A DNA stretch of 64,000 nucleotides from the NCBI RefSeq assembly GCF_001427025.1, contig NZ_LMGA01000001.1, forward strand, positions 2,653,536 to 2,717,535, written 5' to 3'. Numbering within the stretch: the first letter of the stretch is position 1; each line of letters begins with the position of its first letter. A program made the translations under genes and the position numbers. The stretch is from Mesorhizobium sp. Root554 (GTDB lineage Bacteria > Pseudomonadota > Alphaproteobacteria > Rhizobiales > Rhizobiaceae). The notes beneath the pieces were generated by a model. That model made no database searches. It had not been told where the DNA came from and was given only the letters and a program-made list of their open reading frames with translations. Shown one piece after another: positions 48,633 through 58,744 of the stretch.

Positions 48633-49271
48633 ATGAGCCTTTTCACAATCCTGCTCGGCGGCGAGCTTGTCGCCACGCCACGGTTGCGCCGCCAGATCGC
48701 CGGCACGCCGGTGATCGCCGCCGACGCAGGGATCGCCCACGCAACTATGCTGGATGTGCTGCCCGAACTCTGGGTCGGCGACTTCGATTCCGTTCCGGCA
48801 AACTTGCCGACCGAACTCGCCAAAGTTCCGCGCCAGACCTTTCCGCCGGAAAAGGACATGACTGACGGCGAACTGGCCGTCGCGGTCGCCCGCGAGCGCG
48901 GCGCTACCGCACTGGTGCTGGCGGGCGCTTTTGGCGGCCCTCGCGCCGACCACGCCTTCCTGCATCTCACCTTGGCGCTCCGGCTGGCGGAGATGGGTGT
49001 CGGCGTGATCCTGAGCAGCGGTGCGCAGGAAGGCATTCCCCTTCTGCCGGGCAGCGCCGGCTACGACTACGACGACGAGACGCTGTTTTCCATCCTCGGC
49101 TTCTCCGATCTCGATGGCCTGACCGTCACCGGCGCGAAATGGCCACTGACCAGTGTAGAGGTGCCGTTCGGTTCGTCGCTGACGATCTCCAACCAGGTCA
49201 AGGGAAAGCTCGAAATCGGCCTTGCGCAAGGCCGCGCAATGCTTCTCGCCCATCCCTATCCGGAATTCTGA
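48633..49271 (+). CDS. thiN: thiamine diphosphokinase
   Basis: A 212-residue enzyme that converts thiamine plus ATP to thiamine diphosphate. The family core is visible: VIAADAGIAHATMLDVLPELWVGDFDSV, PPEKDMTDGELAVAVARERGA, GAFGGPRADHAFLHL and the C-terminal TISNQVKGKLEIGLAQGRAMLL. It is divergent from the thiBPQ importer, so uptake and activation of thiamine are adjacent. The riboswitch faces only the importer operon. The ATG at 48633 starts at the domain; a longer frame begins at 48525. Confidence 0.92.
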   Translation: MSLFTILLGGELVATPRLRRQIAGTPVIAADAGIAHATMLDVLPELWVGDFDSVPANLPTELAKVPRQTFPPEKDMTDGELAVAVARERGATALVLAGAFGGPRADHAFLHLTLALRLAEMGVGVILSSGAQEGIPLLPGSAGYDYDDETLFSILGFSDLDGLTVTGAKWPLTSVEVPFGSSLTISNQVKGKLEIGLAQGRAMLLAHPYPEF

Positions 49272-49279
49272 AAGCAATC

Positions 49280-51094
49280 ATGGCTCCGCCGCTCCTCAAC
49301 CTCGCCGGCATACGCTTGACCTTCGGTGGCGCGCCACTTCTTGACGGCGCCGACCTGACGGCGTCCGCCGGCGACAAGATCGCGCTGGTCGGGCGCAATG
49401 GTTCCGGCAAATCGACCCTGCTGAAAATTGCCGCGGGACTGGTCGAAGCGCAGGATGGTGAGCTTTTCCGCCAGCCCACCGCGACCATCCGCTACCTGCC
49501 GCAAATGCCGGACATGGAAGGTTTCAACTCGGTTCGCGCCTATGTCGAAAGCGGCCTCGGACCCGCTGACGATCCGCATCGCGCTACTTATCTGATGGAG
49601 CATCTCGGCCTCACCGGTGAAGAGAACCCAGCCGATCTCTCCGGCGGCGAGGCGCGCCGCGCGGCACTCGCCCGCGTCATGGCCCCGGAACCCGACATTC
49701 TGCTGCTCGACGAGCCGACAAACCATCTCGACCTTTCGGTCATCGAATGGCTGGAGGAGGAGCTTGCGCGCACGTCGTCAGCGCTTATCCTCATCTCGCA
49801 CGACCGCCGCTTCCTCGAACGGGTGACGCGCGCCACGGTGTGGCTGGATCGCGGCCAGACACGCCGCCTCGACAAGGGCTTCTCCCATTTCGAGGAATGG
49901 CGGGACCAGGTGCTGGAAGAAGAAGAGCGCGACCAGCATAAGCTCGGCCGACAGATCGTGCGCGAGGAGCACTGGCTGCGCTACGGCGTGACGGCGCGCC
50001 GCAAGCGCAACATGCGCAGGCTCGGCGACCTGCAGGCAATGCGCCAGCGTTTCCGCACCCATCGCGGCGCCGAGGGCAATGCGACGCTAGTCGCCAGCGA
50101 CGCCGCCGAATCCGGCAAGCTGGTGATCGAGGCCAAGGCTATAGAAAAAAGCTTCGGCGACCTGACCGTGGTGAAAGGTTTCTCGACCCGCATCCAGCGC
50201 GGCGACCGTGTCGGGCTGGTCGGCCCGAACGGCGCCGGCAAAACGACGCTGCTGAAAATGCTGACCGGAGAGTTGGCTCCCGACGCCGGCAGGGTGCGGC
50301 TCGGCGTCAATCTCGAGATCGCCACGCTCGACCAGAAACGCGAGGCAGTCGATCCGTCCGAAACGCTGGCACACTACCTGACAGACGGTCGCGGCGAGAA
50401 CCTTGTCGTCAATGGCGAGCAGCGCCACGTCGTCTCCTACATGAAGGACTTCCTGTTCAAGCCGGAACAGGCGCGTACGCCGGTGCGCGAACTGTCCGGC
50501 GGCGAACGGGCTCGCCTTATCCTGGCGCGGGTTCTGGCAAGGCCGGCCAATCTTCTGGTGCTGGACGAGCCTACCAACGACCTCGACATGGAGACGCTGG
50601 AGCTGCTGCAGGAGCTGGTCGCCGGTTTCGCCGGCACGGTGTTGCTGGTCAGCCACGACCGCGATTTCCTCGACCGCACGGTCACCTCCATCATCGCCCC
50701 CGATGCCGAGGGACGGTGGATCGAATATGCCGGCGGCTATTCCGACATGCTGGCGCAGCGCGGCGGCAAGAGGCTGGACGACCGCAAACGACAGCGGACG
50801 GATGCCAATCCCCCATCCCCCTCTTCGCAAAAGCCGCAGGCCGCACCCAGGGCCGCAAGCAAACTGTCATTCAAGCAGAAATTCGCGCTGGAAGCGCTGC
50901 CGAAGAAGATCGAGGCGGTGAACGCGTCGATCGCGCGGCTGGAAAACAACATCGCCGATCCGGCCTACTACGAGCGTGACCCGGGCGGCTTCCAGAAGAC
51001 CATTGCCGCGCTGGACAAGGAGCGCCTCGCCCTCGCCGCGCTCGAGGAGGAGTGGCTGGAGCTCGAGATGCTGCGCGAGGAACTGGAGGGCTAG
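49280..51094 (+). CDS. ABC-F family ATPase (Uup-like)
   Basis: A 604-residue soluble protein with two ABC domains: Walker A GRNGSGKST and GPNGAGKTT, signatures LSGGEARRAALAR and LSGGERARLILAR, and Walker B LLLDEPTNHLDL and LVLDEPTNDLDM. A positively charged linker (REEHWLRYGVTARRKRNMRRL) lies between them, and a C-terminal coiled coil (about 530-604) matches Uup. ABC-F proteins act on ribosomes rather than in transport. It starts 8 bp after thiN. Confidence 0.9.
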   Translation: MAPPLLNLAGIRLTFGGAPLLDGADLTASAGDKIALVGRNGSGKSTLLKIAAGLVEAQDGELFRQPTATIRYLPQMPDMEGFNSVRAYVESGLGPADDPHRATYLMEHLGLTGEENPADLSGGEARRAALARVMAPEPDILLLDEPTNHLDLSVIEWLEEELARTSSALILISHDRRFLERVTRATVWLDRGQTRRLDKGFSHFEEWRDQVLEEEERDQHKLGRQIVREEHWLRYGVTARRKRNMRRLGDLQAMRQRFRTHRGAEGNATLVASDAAESGKLVIEAKAIEKSFGDLTVVKGFSTRIQRGDRVGLVGPNGAGKTTLLKMLTGELAPDAGRVRLGVNLEIATLDQKREAVDPSETLAHYLTDGRGENLVVNGEQRHVVSYMKDFLFKPEQARTPVRELSGGERARLILARVLARPANLLVLDEPTNDLDMETLELLQELVAGFAGTVLLVSHDRDFLDRTVTSIIAPDAEGRWIEYAGGYSDMLAQRGGKRLDDRKRQRTDANPPSPSSQKPQAAPRAASKLSFKQKFALEALPKKIEAVNASIARLENNIADPAYYERDPGGFQKTIAALDKERLALAALEEEWLELEMLREELEG

Positions 51095-51191
51095 GAACGC
51101 GACCCTTCCGGATAATTGGCCTCGACGCGCCGCTTGCTCTAGATAGGATAGGAAGGCGGCGACGTTCGCCGCGGAAACCTCGGAGGATAGC

Positions 51192-51503
51192 ATGAGCGAA
51201 CCGGTTCGATGGCGCCAGATGACGAGCGCGCCCAAGGATGGCAGCCGGATCCTCGTGACCATAAAGTCTTCCGAGCAGGGGCCAGCCGAGGTGGACGTGG
51301 CATACTGGGCGAGAGCCGATCAGCACGGCATCGAAGGCTGGCGCGCCAACGATTCCTATCCCGGCCACATGATCGAGTATCCTGAAACCGAACTGAAATG
51401 CTGGATGCCGATGCCCAGCGCGAGCGCTGGCGCCGAGCCGAGCGCGACGCTGCCAAGGCCGTGGGACGGCGACGAGCAGGAACTTTACGGATCAGGCATC
51501 TGA
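51192..51503 (+). CDS. DUF551-like small protein
   Basis: A 103-residue protein starting WRQMTSAPKDGSRILVTIKSS, followed by VDVAYWARA and KCWMPMP. This order (W-x-x-M/I...APKDGxxIL, then V-x-W, then W-x-P-x-P) is the DUF551 pattern, often seen in phage-derived and rhizobial small proteins. Function unknown. GGAGGATAGC precedes the ATG. Confidence 0.7.
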   Translation: MSEPVRWRQMTSAPKDGSRILVTIKSSEQGPAEVDVAYWARADQHGIEGWRANDSYPGHMIEYPETELKCWMPMPSASAGAEPSATLPRPWDGDEQELYGSGI

Positions 51504-51569
51504 GCGCCTTCAGCGGCGCACTGAGGTCCGTCAATTAAAAGGGGCTAAGGTCTGCGCGGCGACGATCCG

Positions 51570-53228
51570 TCAGCCGCCGCTGGCTGGCGCAGCTGTGGCG
51601 GCCTTGGCTTGCCATGCCTGCATCGCCTCATCGAACACCTTGTCACCGGGAATACCCTTTTCCACGGTCAGCAGGGCTCGCCGGCCGGACTTGTAGACCA
51701 CCGGTATGTCGATCCAGTCCTGGTTGCGCAGCAGAGCGAGATTGGTGTCTTCCTCGGCCTTGGTGTCGTTGAGCGCCACCAGGAAGAAGCCGTCGGCGAT
51801 CTTGGCCGGAATGCCGATCAGCGGGCTGCCGGCTTCCTGTTCCGACGCCTTCATCGCCACGCGCAGGACATTGTCGATGCCGCCGCCCTCAATGCCGTCG
51901 GGCGTCAGGAAAATCATCTCGATGATGTGGCTGGCCGGCAAAGTCTGGTCGGCATTGCGACGGATCGTCATGCGCAGCTGGATATCCTTGCCGGGAATTG
52001 TCGCCTCGGCGCGGATCGCCGGTTCAGGCGGCGCGTCGCCGCCGGGTGATTCCTGCACGATAGACCAGACGATATTACCGGGCTCGGCCGACCCTTGGGC
52101 AACGCTGGTCCGCTCTTCGTAGAAGATCGCTTTCTGGCCAACCGCCAAAGCCTGCTCCGCGGAAGGGTTGGCCGGGGCAGCAGGCGGGGTCGCCGGATTG
52201 GTCGGAGGCGTGCCCGCGGCCGGCGCCGTCCCGCTTTCGGAGGCGGGGGCGGCCGGCCCGGGAGTGCTGGCCGCCGGGGCGCCTGGCGCGATAGCCGGCG
52301 GGGGCGTCGTCAGCGCGACGACCGAGGTTCCTTCGCCGACGCCGCTTTCGCCGCCGGCCGGACCGGGATCCGTTTCCTTGCCGTCCGGCTGCAGGCGTTG
52401 CGTGAATTTGGGGGCTTCGCCGCTCGCCGCGTCGCCGGCGGGGGCCGGAGGCTGAGTCGGCGCGCCAGGCTTCTGCGGCGCAGGAGTAGCCGGTGTCGCT
52501 TCGATCGGCTTATTCGAGGCGACCTCACTCTGTCCGATACCCAGCATCGACTTGAAGGCATCCTGGTTGAGCCAGATGCCGTAACCGCCGCCTGCCACCA
52601 CCAGCAGCGCGATCGCCGCCGCGATCAGCCCGCCATAGCCGCGCTTGCGTTCATAGCTGTCCAGTTGGTCGAACGTATCGGCATCCTCGTCCGGGATGAA
52701 TAAAGGTGGCCTGTTCTCGGCCACGGGCTTTTTCTCAATGGCCGGACCTGCCGATGCTGCGGACTTCGCAGGTGCAATGGGCGTGGGCGGAGGGGACGCG
52801 CGATTATACGTGCTACCCGCCAAAGGCGGCAGGGGCGGCATCTGCGGCGGAACGGCCGGTTTCTGCACCTGTTCGGGCGGTCTCGCCTCTGGCTGCGGAC
52901 GCTGCCACGCCGGTTCGACCTTGGCAGCAGGCCGCACGTGGTTCGGCTGGTTTCTGTTGCGGTCTATCGAGGAGAAGATGTTTTCCAGTTCCGCCAGCGG
53001 ATCGAGTTCCGGCGCCTTGCGGGTGTAGTCGCGCTCGATGGTCGAGATGGCGTCTTCAAGCGCGCGGCGCTGACGATCAGCGACGGCCGGAGCCGGCGGC
53101 GGGTCAAGAGCGGCAAGCTTACCCGCGATTGTCGAACGGGCCTTGTCGTATACCTTGGCGCGCACCTCCGGCGTTGTCTCGCCGAGACCGTCGAGCGTCT
53201 TTCTCAGAACCGCAACGAAATCTGCCAT
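51570..53228 (-). CDS. proline-rich single-pass membrane protein, unknown function
   Basis: A 552-residue protein in four parts. The cytoplasmic helical domain is about 1-75 (VAVLRKTLDGLGETTPEVRAKVYDKARSTIAGKL). A Pro-rich linker follows, then one membrane segment at about 195-217 (GGLIAAAIALLVVAGGGYGIWL). A long periplasmic Pro/Ala/Gly-rich spacer leads to a folded C-terminal domain at about 365-540 (AVGQKAIFYEERTSVAQGSAEPGNIVWSI...IIEMIFLTPDGIEGGGIDNVLRV). I do not recognise the domain. The architecture suggests a periplasm-spanning sensor or anchor. It lies directly upstream of nothing obvious, 77 bp from purA on the same strand. Confidence 0.75.
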   Translation of the reverse strand: MADFVAVLRKTLDGLGETTPEVRAKVYDKARSTIAGKLAALDPPPAPAVADRQRRALEDAISTIERDYTRKAPELDPLAELENIFSSIDRNRNQPNHVRPAAKVEPAWQRPQPEARPPEQVQKPAVPPQMPPLPPLAGSTYNRASPPPTPIAPAKSAASAGPAIEKKPVAENRPPLFIPDEDADTFDQLDSYERKRGYGGLIAAAIALLVVAGGGYGIWLNQDAFKSMLGIGQSEVASNKPIEATPATPAPQKPGAPTQPPAPAGDAASGEAPKFTQRLQPDGKETDPGPAGGESGVGEGTSVVALTTPPPAIAPGAPAASTPGPAAPASESGTAPAAGTPPTNPATPPAAPANPSAEQALAVGQKAIFYEERTSVAQGSAEPGNIVWSIVQESPGGDAPPEPAIRAEATIPGKDIQLRMTIRRNADQTLPASHIIEMIFLTPDGIEGGGIDNVLRVAMKASEQEAGSPLIGIPAKIADGFFLVALNDTKAEEDTNLALLRNQDWIDIPVVYKSGRRALLTVEKGIPGDKVFDEAMQAWQAKAATAAPASGG

Positions 53229-53305
53229 GCTTCAGTCGACCTGTAATTCTCGCTTCCGCGCTGGCCCCGCCAAATCAGCCGCAAATGCCCGGAGAAGCGC
53301 CATGA

Positions 53306-54699
<1,394 letters not shown>

Positions 54700-54855
54700 A
54701 CAAAACGACAGGCCTCTATAACGTCAACAACCACTCTGTGCGACCATTGTTTGGCCAGTTGACGGCTTCGAGGCACAACAATTTTCGCCTTTCGCATCAT
54801 TTACTTGGCGCAGCAGCGGTCATAGGTCGGCATGGTCTGCCACAGGAAGCCTGTC

Positions 54856-55779
54856 ATGAACCATCGCTCCGCCTATGCCCTGCTGCTTTTGACCACTGTC
54901 CTGTGGGGCGGCAACGCCATCGCCGGCAAGTGGGCGGCGGGACATATTTCGCCGATGACGCTGGTGTTCCTGCGCTGGGTGGTGGCGACAGCCATCATGC
55001 TGCCCTTGGGCTGGCGCACTTTTATCCAGGACTGGCCGCTGGTGCGCCGGCATATCGTCCTGCTCACCCTTCTCGGCGCCGGCGGCTTCACCCTGTTCAA
55101 CGCCATCTTCTACGTAGCGCTGAATTACACCACTGCGATCAACGTCTCCATCGAGCAGGCCGGCATGCCGATCCTCATCATCGTCGGCAATTTCCTCTTC
55201 TTCCGCCTGCGTGCCGGCTGGATGCAACTTGTCGGTGTCGTTTTGACCGTTGGCGGCGTCGTGCTGACCGCCAGCCATGGCGATCCACGTCAACTGCTGA
55301 AGCTCGACTTGAATTTCGGCGACGCCATCATGCTGATCGCCATCGTCCTTTACAGCGGCTATTCGATCGCGCTGCGCCTCAAGCCGCCTATCCAATGGCA
55401 GACGCTGATGCTGGTGCTGTGCGCCGCGGCGCTGGTCACGTCGATTCCGTTCCTCGCCTGGGAAACGGTCGCCGGCAAGGCGGTGTTCCCGGACACGACC
55501 GGCTGGGCGATCGTCCTGTACACAGCCCTTGGCGCCTCGGTGATTTCGCAGGCCGCCTATATCCGCGGCAATGAGCTGATCGGCGCCAACCGTGCCGGCC
55601 TGTTCATAAACCTCGTGCCGATCTTCGGCACGCTGTTTTCAATCTTGCTGCTCGGCGAGACTTTCCACGGTTACCACGCCGTGGCGCTGGCGCTTGTCTT
55701 CGGTGGCATCTGGCTGGCCGAGCATGGCGGCCGCCGTCATGCGGCGGCGATACAGGCCAACAAGACCCAGATCAGATGA
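54856..55779 (+). CDS. EamA/DMT-family transporter
   Basis: A 307-residue inner-membrane protein with about ten hydrophobic segments and two EamA repeats (first LLTTVLWGGNAIAGKWAAG...; second near YTALGASVISQAAYIRGNELIGANRAGLFINLVPIFGTLFSILLLGE). Such proteins export amino acids or metabolites; the substrate cannot be read from sequence. AGGAAGC precedes the ATG at 54856. Its 3' end overlaps the convergent FAH gene by 8 bp. Confidence 0.88.
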   Translation: MNHRSAYALLLLTTVLWGGNAIAGKWAAGHISPMTLVFLRWVVATAIMLPLGWRTFIQDWPLVRRHIVLLTLLGAGGFTLFNAIFYVALNYTTAINVSIEQAGMPILIIVGNFLFFRLRAGWMQLVGVVLTVGGVVLTASHGDPRQLLKLDLNFGDAIMLIAIVLYSGYSIALRLKPPIQWQTLMLVLCAAALVTSIPFLAWETVAGKAVFPDTTGWAIVLYTALGASVISQAAYIRGNELIGANRAGLFINLVPIFGTLFSILLLGETFHGYHAVALALVFGGIWLAEHGGRRHAAAIQANKTQIR

Positions 55780-56929
55780 GCCCGGCCTTCGCCAGATCCC
55801 GCATCAGGTGGCTGGCGCCGTAACGCCAGGGCGGGCATTCCGTCGACAACCGCACCCGGTTGACCAGCGCGCCAAGCTTCTCCGACGATATGGTGACGAT
55901 GTCGCCATTCTTGTGGGTGAAGCCCTTGCCGGCCTCGCCCCGGTCCTTCGCAGGCGCGAACATGGTGCCAAGGTAAAGGGCCAATCCATCCGGATACTGG
56001 TGATGCTCGCCGATCGCCGCGGCGACGAGGTCTTCCGGCGAACGGCTGATTTCGACCATGGAGCTGACGCCCTCCAGCACGAAACCGTCCCCGCCCTCGA
56101 CCTTCAGGCCGACCTGCGCCGTCTTGACGTCATCGAGCGAAAACGTCTCGTCGAACAGGCGTATGAAGGGGCCGAGCGATGCCGATGCGTTGTTGTCCTT
56201 GGCCTTGCCGAGCAGCAGTGCCGAGCGCCCCTCGACGTCGCGCAGATTGACATCGTTGCCGAGCGTCGCGCCGACGATCCTGCCCCGGCTCGAAGCGACG
56301 ACCGCCACTTCCGGTTCGGGATTGTTCCATGTCGATATCGGATGCAGCCCGACGTCAGCGCCGTGCCCGACCGACGCCATCGGCTGGCATTTGGTAAAGA
56401 TTTCGGCATCGGGGCCGATACCGACTTCCAGATATTGCGACCATACACCGCGTTCGATCAGCTTCGCCTTCACCCTTGCCGCCTCGGCCGATCCCGGCTT
56501 CAGCTTGGAGAGATCATGGCCGATAAGACCGGCAATATCGGCACGGATAAGATCGGCCTTTTCCGCGGAGCCGCGCGCCTGCTCCTCGATGACGCGTTCG
56601 AGTAGCGACACCACGAAGGTGACGCCCGAAGCTTTGACCGCCTGCAGATCGACCGGCGAAAGCAGATAGGGTTTTGATGTGTCGCGCCGCGCCGCCATGC
56701 TGTTGGCGACGATATCGGCGAGCGCACCGAGCGGCTTTCCTTCGGCTCTGACGACATAGGTTGCCGGCTCGTCCAGTTCGCAGATGTCCCGGCTGGTAGG
56801 CGCGACAGGAGACGTAATGTCTATCACCATGCCGTCACGAATGGTGACGACGGCCGGATGCGGCCAGCCTTCGGCAAAAGCACGGCCAAGGAAAGTGCCT
56901 TCGGCGGGAATTGTCATCTCTTGGCTCAT
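55772..56929 (-). CDS. FAH-family sugar-acid dehydratase (XylX/2-keto-3-deoxypentonate type)
   Basis: A 385-residue fumarylacetoacetate-hydrolase-fold protein. Recalled blocks of Caulobacter XylX (2-keto-3-deoxy-D-xylonate dehydratase) recur closely: GVTF-VS-LERVIEE, SQYLEVGIGPDAEIFTK, WNNPEPEV, LGNDVNLRDVEGRSALLLGKAKDNNAS, LFDETFSLDDV, HQYPDGLALYLGTMFAP and GFTHKNGD. The metal-binding acidic residues of the FAH fold lie in the PEPEV and NDVN regions. The exact sugar acid is not certain. It is far from xylFGH in this window, but the two could act in the same pentose pathway. Confidence 0.72.
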   Translation of the reverse strand: MSQEMTIPAEGTFLGRAFAEGWPHPAVVTIRDGMVIDITSPVAPTSRDICELDEPATYVVRAEGKPLGALADIVANSMAARRDTSKPYLLSPVDLQAVKASGVTFVVSLLERVIEEQARGSAEKADLIRADIAGLIGHDLSKLKPGSAEAARVKAKLIERGVWSQYLEVGIGPDAEIFTKCQPMASVGHGADVGLHPISTWNNPEPEVAVVASSRGRIVGATLGNDVNLRDVEGRSALLLGKAKDNNASASLGPFIRLFDETFSLDDVKTAQVGLKVEGGDGFVLEGVSSMVEISRSPEDLVAAAIGEHHQYPDGLALYLGTMFAPAKDRGEAGKGFTHKNGDIVTISSEKLGALVNRVRLSTECPPWRYGASHLMRDLAKAGLI

Positions 56930-57020
56930 CGGTCCAGGTTCCTCCGCCGCATGGCTGTAAACTGCCAGTCCGGCAGTATGGCTTGTTGTGACAGATACGA
57001 CCTTTTCATTGGCCCGGTCA

Positions 57021-57053
57021 TAAAAAAGGCGCGCCCAGGACCGCGCGCCTTTT
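57021..57053 (-). terminator. rho-independent terminator after serA
   Basis: On the minus strand a 9-bp GC stem (AAGGCGCGC / GCGCGCCTT) ends in TTTTTTA, 22 bp beyond the serA stop. It closes the serC-serA transcription unit. Confidence 0.9.
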
Positions 57054-57074
57054 CAACACTGATGCAAGCAGCGG

Positions 57075-58676
57075 CTAGATCCCGCCGACGTCGAAATGCA
57101 ACGGCCGCGCCGATTTGATGGACTCGTTTGCGCGAAGCTCCGCAAGCACTTTTTCGGGGAACGGCGCATCGAGATAGAGGAGCGCGATCGCATCGCCACC
57201 CTGCCTGTCGCGGCCGAGCTGGAAATTGGCGATATTGACGCCGTTCTTGCCGCATATGGTGCCGAGCAGGCCGATCATGCCGGGCGTATCTGCGTTGGTG
57301 GTGTAGAGCATGTGCTCCCCCACCTCGGCGTCGAGGTTGATGCCCTTGATCTGGATGAAACGCGGCTTGCCGTCGGAGAAGCACGTGCCGGCGATTGAGC
57401 GTGTCTTTTGTGCTGTCTTCACCGTCAGCTTGATATAGCCGTCGAAGACGCCGGACTTGTCACGCTTGACCTCGGCGACGATGATGCCGCGCTCCTTCAC
57501 CATGATCGGCGCCGAAACCATGTTGACGTCGGCGACCTGCGGCCGGATCAGCCCGGCGAGCGCGGCTGAGATCAGCGCGCGCGTATTCATCTGCGCCGTC
57601 GCGCCGTCGAACAGGATTTCGACTTCCTGGATCGGCTCTTCCGTCGCCTGGCCCACGAACGCGCCCAGCACTTCCGCCAGCTTGACGAAAGGCTTGAGAC
57701 GAGGCGCTTCCTCTGCGGTGATCGAAGGCATGTTGATGGCGTTGGTGACCGCGCCCTTGACCAGATAGTCTGCCATCTGCTCGGCCACCTGCAAAGCGAC
57801 GTTCTCCTGCGCTTCCGTGGTTGACGCGCCCAGATGCGGCGTCGCCACCACATTCTCCATGCCGAACAGCTCGTTGCGTTCAGCCGGCTCCACCTCGAAC
57901 ACGTCGATACCCGCGCCCGCGACCTTGCCGCTCTTCAGCGCCGCGATCAGGTCGGCTTCGACGACCAGGCCGCCACGCGCGCAGTTGATGATGCGCACGC
58001 CATTCTTCATCTTCGCGATGGCCGTGGCGTCGATGATGTTGCGCGTCTTGTCGGTCAGCGGCGTGTGCAGCGTGATGAAGTCCGAGCGGGTGAAAAGCTC
58101 GTCCAGCTCGACCTTCTCGACACCCAGCTCCGAGGCCCGCTGCTCGGACAGGAACGGATCGAAGGCGATCACGTGCATCTTCAGGCCGACGCCGCGCGTC
58201 GCGACGATCGAACCGATATTGCCGCAACCGATGACGCCGAGCGTCTTGCCGGTGATCTCGACGCCCATGAAGCGGTTCTTCTCCCACTTGCCGGCATGGG
58301 TGGAGGCGTTGGCCTCGGGGATCTGGCGGGCCAGCGCGAAGATCATCGCGACCGCGTGTTCGGCAGTGGTGATGGAATTGCCGAAGGGCGTGTTCATGAC
58401 GATGATGCCGCGCCGCGAGGCGGCGGGAATGTCGACATTGTCGACGCCGATGCCGGCGCGGCCGATCACCTTGAGGTTGGTCGCGGCGGCGATCAGTTTT
58501 TCGGTGGCCTTGGTGGCCGAGCGGATTGCCAGCCCGTCATACTTGCCGATCACTTCGGCGAGCTTTTCCTTGTCCTTGCCGAGGTCCGGCAGGTAGTCGA
58601 CGTCGACGCCGCGATCCTTGAAGATCTGCACGGCGGTGGGCGAAAGTTTGTCTGATACGAGAACGCGGGGCGCCAT
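57075..58676 (-). CDS. serA: D-3-phosphoglycerate dehydrogenase
   Basis: A 533-residue long-form SerA. The substrate/NAD region begins APRVLVSDKLSPTAVQIFKDRG and includes NAD motif GVIGCGNIGSIVATRG, catalytic arginine and glutamate regions (NCARGGLV, EVEPAE) and HLGASTTEAQENVA. An intervening allosteric substrate-binding domain (about 315-450) and a C-terminal ACT domain (about 455-530) follow. It catalyses the first step of serine synthesis from 3-phosphoglycerate. AAGGAGG fixes the start; a longer frame to 58844 runs into the serC region. Confidence 0.96.
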   Translation of the reverse strand: MAPRVLVSDKLSPTAVQIFKDRGVDVDYLPDLGKDKEKLAEVIGKYDGLAIRSATKATEKLIAAATNLKVIGRAGIGVDNVDIPAASRRGIIVMNTPFGNSITTAEHAVAMIFALARQIPEANASTHAGKWEKNRFMGVEITGKTLGVIGCGNIGSIVATRGVGLKMHVIAFDPFLSEQRASELGVEKVELDELFTRSDFITLHTPLTDKTRNIIDATAIAKMKNGVRIINCARGGLVVEADLIAALKSGKVAGAGIDVFEVEPAERNELFGMENVVATPHLGASTTEAQENVALQVAEQMADYLVKGAVTNAINMPSITAEEAPRLKPFVKLAEVLGAFVGQATEEPIQEVEILFDGATAQMNTRALISAALAGLIRPQVADVNMVSAPIMVKERGIIVAEVKRDKSGVFDGYIKLTVKTAQKTRSIAGTCFSDGKPRFIQIKGINLDAEVGEHMLYTTNADTPGMIGLLGTICGKNGVNIANFQLGRDRQGGDAIALLYLDAPFPEKVLAELRANESIKSARPLHFDVGGI

Positions 58677-58744
58677 CATGGCCTCCTTGAAGAAGAATGA
58701 TGTGGAAGGGAACGGACGGCGTCGGCGACGCCGCCCCGGAAAGA

